DNA from: an uncultured Erysipelotrichaceae bacterium
GTDB lineage: Bacteria; Bacillota_I; Bacilli_A; Erysipelotrichales; Erysipelotrichaceae
Assembly (NCBI GenBank): GCA_902795875.1
Contig: CADBND010000049.1
Coordinates: 1-13,042, forward strand
Length of the DNA stretch: 13,042 bases
Reading direction: 5' to 3'
Positions within the stretch are counted from its first letter, which is position 1, and each line of letters begins with the position of its first letter. Shown here piece by piece: positions 1 through 7,500 of the stretch. Both the position numbers and the translations under genes were made by a program. The notes below the pieces were generated by a model. That model searched no databases, was not told the origin of the DNA, and saw only the letters and a program-made list of their open reading frames with translations.

Positions 1-228
1 CCTGGTAATGCTGCCTCCGTATACATCAGTCAACGCCAGAATATAATCGTCATGTTCATAGCACATAAAGGTTTGATCAATCAGTTTCCTTGTTTCCTCA
101 TAGGAAGTCGACATCTTGATGCTTATTGTTTTGATGTCTTTTACTGCCTCTTCACCAGCGATCAGCGCAGCGCTTTCGACAATCGCCTTAGACAGTGGTC
201 CATGGGAAGCAACTAACAGCCTAAACAT
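1..228 (-). CDS. PTS EIIA component, mannose family (partial, cut by window edge)
   Basis: This is the N-terminal 76 residues of a mannose/fructose/sorbose-family PTS EIIA domain; the rest lies beyond base 1. In this family EIIA is cytoplasmic, receives phosphate from HPr on a histidine near the N-terminus and passes it to EIIB. The sequence opens MFRLLVASHGPLSKAIVESA, with the expected phospho-accepting His at residue 9 in an ASHG motif. Later it has LALTDVYGGSIT (about residues 64-75), the counterpart of the family's LxDxxGGSP loop. The start is supported by AGGAGG at 235-240, six bases upstream. A promoter at 269-297 and a palindrome at 243-259 lie just upstream. The substrate cannot be told from this fragment. 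It is transcribed separately from the codA operon, whose terminator lies between. Confidence 0.88.
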   Translation of the reverse strand, partial: MFRLLVASHGPLSKAIVESAALIAGEEAVKDIKTISIKMSTSYEETRKLIDQTFMCYEHDDYILALTDVYGGSITR

Positions 229-242
229 ATGGTACCTCCTTC

Positions 243-259
243 AAATGTATGATACATTT
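243..259. promoter_or_regulatory. Perfect 17-bp palindrome, candidate operator of the PTS gene
   Basis: AAATGTAT-G-ATACATTT is a perfect inverted repeat with 8-bp arms around one central base. It lies between the -10 box (269-274) and the ribosome binding site (235-240) of the PTS gene, roughly at +4 to +20 of the expected transcript. A repressor bound there would block transcription. The TGTAT/ATACA arms resemble operators of GntR/HutC-type sugar regulators; that family assignment is inference, and no such regulator is seen in this window. Confidence 0.6.
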
Positions 260-268
260 ACAATATAA

Positions 269-297
269 AGCATACAATTAATTAAAAGTGGTGTCAA
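269..297 (-). promoter_or_regulatory. Sigma-A type promoter of the PTS EIIA gene
   Basis: Read on the minus strand there is a perfect -35 hexamer TTGACA (292-297), a 17-base spacer and a -10 box TATGCT (269-274, 4 of 6 matches). The start of transcription would fall near 262, giving a leader of about 35 bases that contains the palindrome and the ribosome binding site. Confidence 0.75.
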
Positions 298-419
298 TAT
301 GGATTACATAATTACTCTTTTGCATTTCAAAAAAAAGACATGAAAAAGACTAGACTATTAATATAAGGATCATAAAGCAGATTAAGTAATCAAAGAGGAA
401 AAGGAAAACCAAAAAAGGG

Positions 420-468
420 CTGTTTGAGGAAGTTTTTTAGCACATGCTTTGTGTTATCCAACAAACAG
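420..468 (-). other. Weak inverted repeat in the gap before the PTS gene (possible second terminator)
   Basis: The 290-base gap between the lipoprotein terminator and the PTS leader holds no credible gene. It does contain 7-bp arms at 420-426 and 462-468. On the minus strand these read CTGTTTG...CAAACAG and are followed at once by CCCTTTTTT. This resembles a backup terminator for the codA operon, but the loop is 35 bases and the stem is short, so it may be chance. Confidence 0.3.
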
Positions 469-518
469 GATACGTTACAGATAATATGGGGATCAAAAAG
501 ATCTACAAAAAACACATC

Positions 519-559
519 AAAAAAGACGGTATCTGTGCCTATAGGGACAAATGCCGTCT
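519..559 (-). terminator. Intrinsic terminator of the codA-lipoprotein operon
   Basis: On the minus strand a long hairpin starts 11 bases after the lipoprotein stop codon. Its 16-position arms begin AGACGG and end CCGTCT, with two mismatches and one wobble pair, around a 4-base TATA loop. Six T residues follow (A-tract 519-524 on the plus strand). Confidence 0.85.
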
Positions 560-570
560 GAATATCTTTA

Positions 571-1572
571 TCAGAACGCCTTATCGAGATAGTTCAGAAG
601 CTCATCGATCAAAGAACGCATAGCCTTGATCTCGCTTTCTTTCTTTGTGTCGATATTGACCCGCTTTCCGCTTTCATATTCCAGGTGAAGAGTCAGGCTC
701 ATATCTGTACTGTCTTCCTCGCCCTGCGGCTTTTCTCCAAAACCATAGTATCCCCGGCCATGATTTCCGTAATTGTTGTTGTCGTAATCGTAACTGCTGA
801 AATCATATCGACGGACCAGTTCATAGGAATCGGCGATCCGCGTTATTTCTTCATAGAAGTCCTTCGGGATCTTTACTGACTTGTCGTAAACCGACTTCTC
901 TTTCTTGAAATCATAGACCGATTTATTGAGCACATAGGAATCGCCTTTTTTCATCAATCCGTATTCTTTTCTCACTTTGTCTTCCATGAACCAGAAACGG
1001 ATCCTTGTGACCTGTGTATCCTCCTTATCCGGATACAGATCGTTCATCCCTTTTTCTTCAAACCACTTCGCAAAGACATCGTAGAACTCTTCTCCCCAAA
1101 GAGAATAAGGCTGATTGTTTCTGGTGAATTCGATCTTCTCACCCGACTCATATTCCACCCGAAACTGCTTTTCTTCCATTTCCGGAGCCAGGCCGGCTGT
1201 TACATCATAGACGCCGTTTAGGGAAGCCAGATCCCGCTTATCTATGACCGCCTGCAGATCATATAAGAGATCCTCATCGCATTCCGCAAAGATCCCCGTC
1301 ACATTTTCATAGGCAGTCAGTATTCCTTTTTCATCCTTCTTGATCTCAAATTCGAAATCGTGATCTTCATCGCCGTGCCAGCGGGTGGCAATGTTCATCG
1401 GCGCATACAATTCACAGATCTTTTTCGATTCAATCTTCTTCGGCGCATTTTCATCGATGACTGTCGTATTATCTCCGCTCGTCGGTTCTTCTTCTTTCTT
1501 ATCGCATCCGAACAGATTGAAAAGTAGTGCTGTACCAAGAAATATCATCATGATCTTTCTCCCTTTCTTCAT
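571..1572 (-). CDS. Uncharacterised lipoprotein with an internally duplicated domain
   Basis: This is a 333-residue secreted lipoprotein of unknown function. A basic start (MKKGRK), a hydrophobic stretch and the lipobox LFGC, with lipidated Cys23, predict anchoring on the outer face of the membrane; an acidic Ser/Thr-containing linker follows to about residue 45. Two halves look related. Around residues 135-175 (VEYESGEKIEFT at 139-150) and 293-333 (LEYESGKRVNID at 297-308) each has a strand-turn motif followed by a helix with aromatic or hydrophobic residues. Between them, residues 256-278 are rich in Tyr, Asn, Asp and Gly. I recognise no enzyme motif. AAAGGAG (1578-1584) sits five bases before the ATG. 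The gene lies 21 bp after codA and is probably co-transcribed with it, though a functional link is not evident. Confidence 0.82.
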   Translation of the reverse strand: MKKGRKIMMIFLGTALLFNLFGCDKKEEEPTSGDNTTVIDENAPKKIESKKICELYAPMNIATRWHGDEDHDFEFEIKKDEKGILTAYENVTGIFAECDEDLLYDLQAVIDKRDLASLNGVYDVTAGLAPEMEEKQFRVEYESGEKIEFTRNNQPYSLWGEEFYDVFAKWFEEKGMNDLYPDKEDTQVTRIRFWFMEDKVRKEYGLMKKGDSYVLNKSVYDFKKEKSVYDKSVKIPKDFYEEITRIADSYELVRRYDFSSYDYDNNNYGNHGRGYYGFGEKPQGEEDSTDMSLTLHLEYESGKRVNIDTKKESEIKAMRSLIDELLNYLDKAF

Positions 1573-1593
1573 CTTGACTCCTTTGACAGATAT

Positions 1594-2823
1594 CTAGAAC
1601 AGGACCTCGCTTTTTACAGGGTCGGACTGTGCGATCTTTTTCCCATTGCGATAGGAATATAAAACCGGAGCGTTGCGGTTGAGCGCATCGTAATAATCCT
1701 TCGCATCATATACGATAAAACTTGCCGGCAAGCCTTCCTTTATTCCGTAACGGTCTGCCACATGAAGCGTTTTTGCGGCGTTGTGCGTGATGAAACGGTA
1801 GGAATTCATGATGTCCTCGTAGCCCATCATCTGCGTGACATGAAGTCCCATAAAGACGACATCGCGCAGACTTCCGGTACCCATCGGATACCAGGGATCG
1901 AAGATATCGTCATGGCCGAAGGAAACATTGATCCCCTCTGCTGTGAGTTCCTTGACTCTGGTCACGCCTCTTCTTTTCGGATAGGTATCCGCTCTTCCCT
2001 GCAGATGTGTGTTGACTAACGGATTGGAAACGAAATTGATCCTGCTCATCTTGAGAAGACGCATCAGACGTAAAACGTAGGCGTTGTTGTAGGAATGCAT
2101 GGCCGTCGTGTGGGAAGCCGTGACCTTGTCATAAAGCCCCAGCTCCAGCGCTCTTGTCGCAACCGTCTCCAGACCTCTGGAAGCTTCGTCGTCGATCTCG
2201 TCACAATGGACATCGACCAGCCTGTCATAGTCCGCCGCCAGCTTCATCGCGTAGTTCAAAGACTCCACACTGTATTCTCTCGTAAACTCATAATGCGGAA
2301 TGGCACCGACACAATCGGCACCCAGTTTCACTGCCTCTTCCAGCAACTGCTTCCCATTGGGATAAGACAGAATGCCTTCCTGCGGAAAAGCGACAATCTG
2401 TATCTCCATGACATCTTTGAGTTCTTCTCTCAGAGCTATCATCGTCTTCATCGCCATCAGACTCGGATCGGTGACATCGACATGGGTACGGATGAACTGC
2501 ACACCGTTTGCGGCATACATGCGTACGACTCTGTTTACTCTTTCGCGTATATCTTCTTCACTCAGTTTATCCTTGCGCTTGCTCCAACACTCGATCCCTT
2601 CAAAAAGCGTGCCGGACATGTTCCAGACAGGATCTCCTGCCGTCAGACAGGTATCGAGATGGACGTGGGACTCGATCAAAGGAGGAAGGACCAGCTTCCC
2701 TTTCAGATCGAGAACTTCTTCATTCTCTTTCGCCTCCAATATCCCGATTTCCTTGAAGACACCGTCTTTGATTCGAAGATCGCAGACTTCCCTATTTTCT
2801 ATGACCGCATTTTTTACCAGCAT
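1594..2823 (-). CDS. codA: Cytosine deaminase (amidohydrolase family)
   Basis: This cytoplasmic metal-dependent enzyme of pyrimidine salvage hydrolyses cytosine to uracil and ammonia. Its 409 residues match E. coli CodA closely, with numbering offset by 8. The metal ligands are His53 and His55 (ESHVHLD), His206 (VHCDEIDDE) and Asp305 (FGHDDIFDPW). Glu209 is the predicted proton shuttle, His238 (SHTTAMHSY) is another active-site histidine, and Gln148 is the probable cytosine contact. Trp311 and the PLVNTHLQGRADTYPKRRG stretch (268-286) are also characteristic, so no key residue is missing. AAGGAG (2831-2836) lies seven bases before the ATG. It is separated from the upstream GH32 operon by a terminator, so it needs its own promoter. 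I see no convincing one in the 80-base gap. No codB permease is adjacent. A related amidohydrolase specificity such as isoguanine or creatinine cannot be fully excluded. Confidence 0.93.
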   Translation of the reverse strand: MLVKNAVIENREVCDLRIKDGVFKEIGILEAKENEEVLDLKGKLVLPPLIESHVHLDTCLTAGDPVWNMSGTLFEGIECWSKRKDKLSEEDIRERVNRVVRMYAANGVQFIRTHVDVTDPSLMAMKTMIALREELKDVMEIQIVAFPQEGILSYPNGKQLLEEAVKLGADCVGAIPHYEFTREYSVESLNYAMKLAADYDRLVDVHCDEIDDEASRGLETVATRALELGLYDKVTASHTTAMHSYNNAYVLRLMRLLKMSRINFVSNPLVNTHLQGRADTYPKRRGVTRVKELTAEGINVSFGHDDIFDPWYPMGTGSLRDVVFMGLHVTQMMGYEDIMNSYRFITHNAAKTLHVADRYGIKEGLPASFIVYDAKDYYDALNRNAPVLYSYRNGKKIAQSDPVKSEVLF

Positions 2824-2901
2824 TATTTTTCTCCTTGTTGATCGATTTCATTGTAACCCACAGAAACATAAGTTATCCAAACAATCATGTAACGATATAA
2901 T

Positions 2902-2940
2902 TAAAAACCCTCCATACTGGTCTTGTCCAGCATGGAGGGT
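2902..2940 (-). terminator. Intrinsic terminator of the module-lipoprotein/GH32 operon
   Basis: A perfect 9-bp stem, ACCCTCCAT (2907-2915) with ATGGAGGGT (2932-2940), carries an inner CTGG/CCAG stem. On the minus strand it is followed by TTTTTAATTAT. It lies 36 bases after the GH32 stop and separates that operon from codA. Confidence 0.92.
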
Positions 2941-2976
2941 ATACATCAACAGGAAGGTTCTTTTTGTGAAGCCTTT

Positions 2977-4527
2977 TTATTCATGCACCTTCATCGTGAT
3001 GTTGGAGAAGGATGCACCGCAGCCAAGCGAGAAAACACCAATGTGTGCACCGTTCGTCGAATGCATGATGCGGCTGGTGAGACATTTCGTACCGTCCACA
3101 TACATGACGGCGATCTCGTTTTCGAAAACCAGTTTCACATGATAGCTGTCCTTATTGAAATCGAATCTCGTGACAGCACCCGGTTCCATATCATAGAGAT
3201 CTGCGATCTCATAGCCTTCGTAATGCAGCTGATTCTTTCTCGCATCCAGGCACAGAGCCGTATAAGTCTCGTCGCTTTCGCTTCCACCAAAGGCAAATCC
3301 TGCGCAACCGTCCTGATCGAGTGTCACATCACATTCCAGCGTCATCGTTGCCGGACGTGTACCCATATCGGCAAGCGCATAGGAACCGCTTTCTGAAGAC
3401 AATGTGATATTGTTGCCATCGATCTTGACATCGCCCTGTTTCGATACAGCGCGGAAAGATCTTTCTTCCGTAAAGTAATTATCAAACGTATCCGGAGCCT
3501 TTACACCAAGTCTTCCATCTTCAAGCTGAACCAGCTGATGGACAAGAACGTTTCCTGCCCACTGGTAGATACCGGAATCTGAAGAGACGCCGGCACGGCC
3601 ATGCCAGCCGCAGAGATAGATGTTGCCATTGAGCTCAGCGGTCTTGGCTGCATAGAATATGAATCCGTTTCCTTCCGTCAGACCCTTGCCATCAAGGATG
3701 TTGTCTCTGGCCGGAACGAATGGACCGTCCATCGAATCGCTGATCGCATAATAAGTCACGCAATCCCAGCTGTATGTGAGATACCACTTGTCTCCGATAT
3801 TGAACAGGTCGGGACATTCCAGCATGTACTGAGACATCGGCGCAAAGATCGGTCCGACGAATTCCCAGTTCTTCAGATCTTTCGAAGTATATTTGACGAC
3901 AACGCCGCCAAGCGTTTCTTCCTCTCTGGCAGCGATCAGAAGCCAGTAGCACTGATCCCTTTCCACCCAGAACACTTCCGGATCACGGAAATCATCCTTG
4001 GAATAACCGTCCGGCGCAAAGAACAGGACTTCTTCATCCTTTACCCAGTTCTCTCTGTCTGTGCTGCTGGCATGCATGACACATTCCTTACCTTTTCCGT
4101 TGTTTCCGTTGTCGTTATGACCGGTATAGAACAGATGATAAAGTCCGTCTTCATCCTGCATGACAGAACCGGTTCCAAGTGCCGGATCGGGTTCTGCACC
4201 CGTTCCGTATTTGAGCACCATGCCGTGATCCTTGTAGGAACAAAGATCTGTCGTACTGAATTTATAGATGGGATGATAGCCCTGACCGTTGGTATCCGTC
4301 TCGCACAGATAATACAATTCCAGCTGATCGTCCTTCGTCACAAAAGGCATGACGTCGCCGACATAACCGCCCTCCGGATAGGGATATAAAGAATACTCTA
4401 CCGCCTCATACGGTTCATCATCGATCGTCTTTCCATCGGACCCTCCCGAAGGTTCACCGGCGTTACATCCCGACAATAACAGGATCATGACCAGAAACAG
4501 TGAAAACAAACATTTCCGATTGCACAT
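2977..4527 (-). CDS. Surface GH32 lipoprotein (beta-fructosidase / levanase-like)
   Basis: Family GH32 enzymes hydrolyse beta-fructosidic bonds in sucrose, inulin or levan by a retaining mechanism. With the ATG at 4527 the protein has 516 residues and a signal peptide ending in lipobox LLSGC (Cys21). The five-bladed propeller signatures occur in order: GDVMPF with nucleophile Asp58, FYTG at 133-136, FRDPE with transition-state stabiliser Asp182, ECPDLF with acid/base Glu237, and YQWAGN further on. A C-terminal beta-sandwich (about 360-516) ends in the TSRI...GVFSLGCGASFSNITM pattern typical of GH32. The start at 4527 is preferred over the in-frame ATG at 4557. GGTGA lies seven bases before it, the signal peptide then begins correctly, and the earlier ATG has no binding site and sits five bases from the previous stop. 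The exact substrate and linkage are not readable. It is the second gene of the operon. Confidence 0.88.
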   Translation of the reverse strand: MCNRKCLFSLFLVMILLLSGCNAGEPSGGSDGKTIDDEPYEAVEYSLYPYPEGGYVGDVMPFVTKDDQLELYYLCETDTNGQGYHPIYKFSTTDLCSYKDHGMVLKYGTGAEPDPALGTGSVMQDEDGLYHLFYTGHNDNGNNGKGKECVMHASSTDRENWVKDEEVLFFAPDGYSKDDFRDPEVFWVERDQCYWLLIAAREEETLGGVVVKYTSKDLKNWEFVGPIFAPMSQYMLECPDLFNIGDKWYLTYSWDCVTYYAISDSMDGPFVPARDNILDGKGLTEGNGFIFYAAKTAELNGNIYLCGWHGRAGVSSDSGIYQWAGNVLVHQLVQLEDGRLGVKAPDTFDNYFTEERSFRAVSKQGDVKIDGNNITLSSESGSYALADMGTRPATMTLECDVTLDQDGCAGFAFGGSESDETYTALCLDARKNQLHYEGYEIADLYDMEPGAVTRFDFNKDSYHVKLVFENEIAVMYVDGTKCLTSRIMHSTNGAHIGVFSLGCGASFSNITMKVHE

Positions 4528-4533
4528 ATTTCG

Positions 4534-4543
4534 CTCACCTTTT
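4534..4543 (-). promoter_or_regulatory. Ribosome binding site that fixes the GH32 start
   Basis: On the minus strand AAAAGGTGAG ends seven bases before the ATG at 4527. It lies inside the frame of the alternative, longer start at 4557, which itself has no purine-rich site in front of it. Confidence 0.7.
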
Positions 4544-4562
4544 CCTTTCCTGAACATCCGAT

Positions 4563-7500
4563 TTACTGAAAGCAGTAGATCTTATCTGAAACCAGATCGA
4601 TGTTTCCGGCCTTTTCGACCTTGACATCACTCAGCACGATCGTATTCGGTGCGACACAGTTGCCCAAAGACAGCTGGATCGCAAGATTGACATCTTCCTT
4701 CAAATATGCGGAATAAGAGATGTATTCACCCTGAGGTCTCGACATCAGACCGAAGATACCGCCAAGACCCTTCTCGACATCACCGTTGTTCAGACAGACC
4801 TCAAACGATGCCGGAATAATGGACTTGACGACCGCTGTGATACGATACTTCTCTCCTTCTTTGAGTGTGGTACCGGTATTGACGAAGAGCTTGTTCTTCC
4901 AGGCCTCGCGACCATTCTTTGGCGTCCTGATCAGACGGACGACGTCTCGATCCGCATACTTCGTCAGCTCTGCGTTGTAACCGGGCTGAGCCACCAGTTC
5001 GGACACATTCCGGATATCTTTCGAATTGTATTGATCGAACGTGACCTCTTCGACCTTGATGTTGCTGATGACATATTTATTGCCATAATCCTCATCCGTC
5101 TTACCGAAACGCAGCTGCAGGACCAGTTCGCCCTTGCTGTCACCCGGATAGATGATGTGTGTGAACGTCTTGGTACCCGGAGTCAGACGCTGCTCATAGA
5201 GAGCACCGTAAGCCATCTCATCTTTACCGTCATAGAATATCTCGAACAGTTTCTGTTCTGCTTTTGATGTGACATCGACACTGACACGGTAACCCTTGCC
5301 GCTCTCCGGTATGAATCCCGTACGGGCGGTGACCTTGGCATTCCACGGGTTGCGTTCATCCGGAGCACGCATGATCCTGAACGTTGCGGAAGAATCATCA
5401 CGCCAGAATGCCGTTTTATAACCTTCGTCTGCCATAGCGTTGATATCAGCTGTATTGTTGTAACGCCAGTTCGGGATCAGATTCTTCTTTGAATCCGTGA
5501 TCGCCTCTTCCACCTTCAGATTGCTGAAAGTGAAGGAATTCTTTCCGGAAGCGTTGCCCAGATTGAACTGAAGCGTCAGATCCGCATCCTTTTCCGGGGC
5601 AACAAGATAAGTTACCGTCTTCTTAGCGCTGGAAGCATTCAGACCTGTCTGTCCGCCAAGTTCTTTTTCTGCTGCGCCATTGTTGTAACAGATCTCGTAA
5701 TCCATCGGAGCATCCGAACGGACATCCACGCTGACACGATATGTCTTACCGGCCTTCAGTTTTGCGCCTGTCTCGTCAAACAGTTTGACCTTCCAAGGTT
5801 CACGCTCAGACGCCGGTACCTTTTCAATATTTGCGGTTGCGGAAGAATCCGTATTCGCCAGGTTCACTTCATAGCCATCATTAGCCCAGTAATGGACAGG
5901 AGGTTCTACAGAACCGGAAACGATCTCTTCAACATCGACATCGCTCACTGTGATCTTGTTTCCGGCCGGACTCTTTCCGACCATCAATTGAATAATCAAT
6001 TCTGCATCCGCTCCAGGTTTGACTACATGCTCAACCTTCGAGCCATCTGCCTTCAGGTCATATTTATCACCGACAGCTTTTTCTTCGGTGCCATTATTGT
6101 AGAAGACATTATAATCAAATGCCTTATCCGCATCGAGAACATAACTGATACGATATTCCTTGTCTTTTTCAAGTTTCGCACCTGTCTCGACAAACAGCTT
6201 GACTTTCCAGTCTGCCGGATCGTCCGAGACGGTGTCGAGCTTCAATGTTGCGGAAGAATCATCGTTTGTCAGACTGCTCACATAGCCGCCATCCATCCAC
6301 TTATGAACAGGAGCCCAAATCGTCAAAGGATCCGTCATGATGTTTTCGCCCTCTGTTTCTGTGAATTCTTCCACTTTGATGTTGCTTACCGTGACCTTGG
6401 TTCCTGTCGGAGCGTTTCCGAAAGAGAACTGAATGTTCAGTAATTTATCTGTATTCGGTGTCACATCGAACGTCACAGTCTCGCCTGCTGCGGAAGCAAT
6501 GAGTTCATACTTGGCGCCGACGCCCTTTTCTTCTCCGTCATTGTTGTAGCAGATCTCATAGCCAAAGCTTTGATCTGCTTTGACATCTGCGCTGATCCTA
6601 TAAGTTTTTCCAGCCTTCAGCTGCGTCTTCGTCAACGCGAAGAGCTTTGTCTGCCAGACTTCATGGGTATCCGGCGTATTCTCGAATAAGACGCTTGCCG
6701 ATTTATCTGCGCCGCTTAATGAAGTTTTATAACCGTCCTTGCTCCATAGATCAAACGATTTCTTATCAACGACTTCGACCGGATCGGAACTCTCTTCTTT
6801 TCTTTCCAGAGTGATGCTATTTACGGTAAATGTATTGACAGGGCTCAAACCAAGCTGGAATTGAACTGTCAGATTTCCGCTGGACGTAGCGGCATTTGTC
6901 ATCTCCAATACGATATCTTTAGTCTCGCCTGCAGCGATACTTTGGTTATACAGCACACCAAAAGCTTTTTCTCCCGGCTCATAATCCATGTCTGCGTTTC
7001 TATAATCTACTTCAAAGTTGATCTCTTTTGCAGATGTGACATTTGCGGTAATCCTGTATTTGTATCCTTCTTCAAGTCTTGTGTTGGTATCAACATAGAA
7101 TTTCGACTTCCATAAACCTCTTACTTCCTCAATGACCAGTGCGGTTCCTTCAACTTTCTGAGTAAAATCATCACTACTGTCTTGGCGTCTAGAAAGATCA
7201 GCAACTGTTATCTCTTCATAAGCGCCGTCTACATCGACCGTGTGCTCAGGAACCCATTCTTCGAGTTTAATACTATTAACAGTAAAGGTGTTTTCAGCCG
7301 GACTCTTACCTAGCTGGAACTGAACAGTCAATTTTCCATCTAAAGGGATCTCAAAATGTTCATCTTGTGCTTTTGTTTCAAACACAAATTCTTTGGTCTC
7401 GCCTGCAGCGATGCTTCGCTCATACAGCACACCAAAGGCTTTTTCTCCCGGACCGTATTCCATGTCTGCATTTCTGAAATCGATCTCAAATAGACCGATA

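Noticed and set aside
2095..2841. A 248-codon open frame on the plus strand
   Set aside because: It lies wholly opposite the codA coding sequence and its 5' leader. CodA has all its active-site residues, and the plus-strand translation shows no domain or ribosome binding site.
2824..2900. Promoter for codA (TTACAT with TATGTT at 16 bases)
   Set aside because: Both hexamers are poor and the match is no better than expected in A+T-rich DNA. A promoter must exist somewhere here, but I cannot place it.
4528..4557. Longer GH32 start at the ATG at 4557
   Set aside because: It has no ribosome binding site, lies five bases from the preceding stop, and would add a charged stretch before the signal peptide. 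The ATG at 4527 has GGTGA at the right distance.
5892..6443. Long plus-strand frames opposite the giant lipoprotein (also 9165-9605 and 9702-10178)
   Set aside because: They are antisense to a continuous module array that is conserved from repeat to repeat; similar false frames recur because the modules recur.
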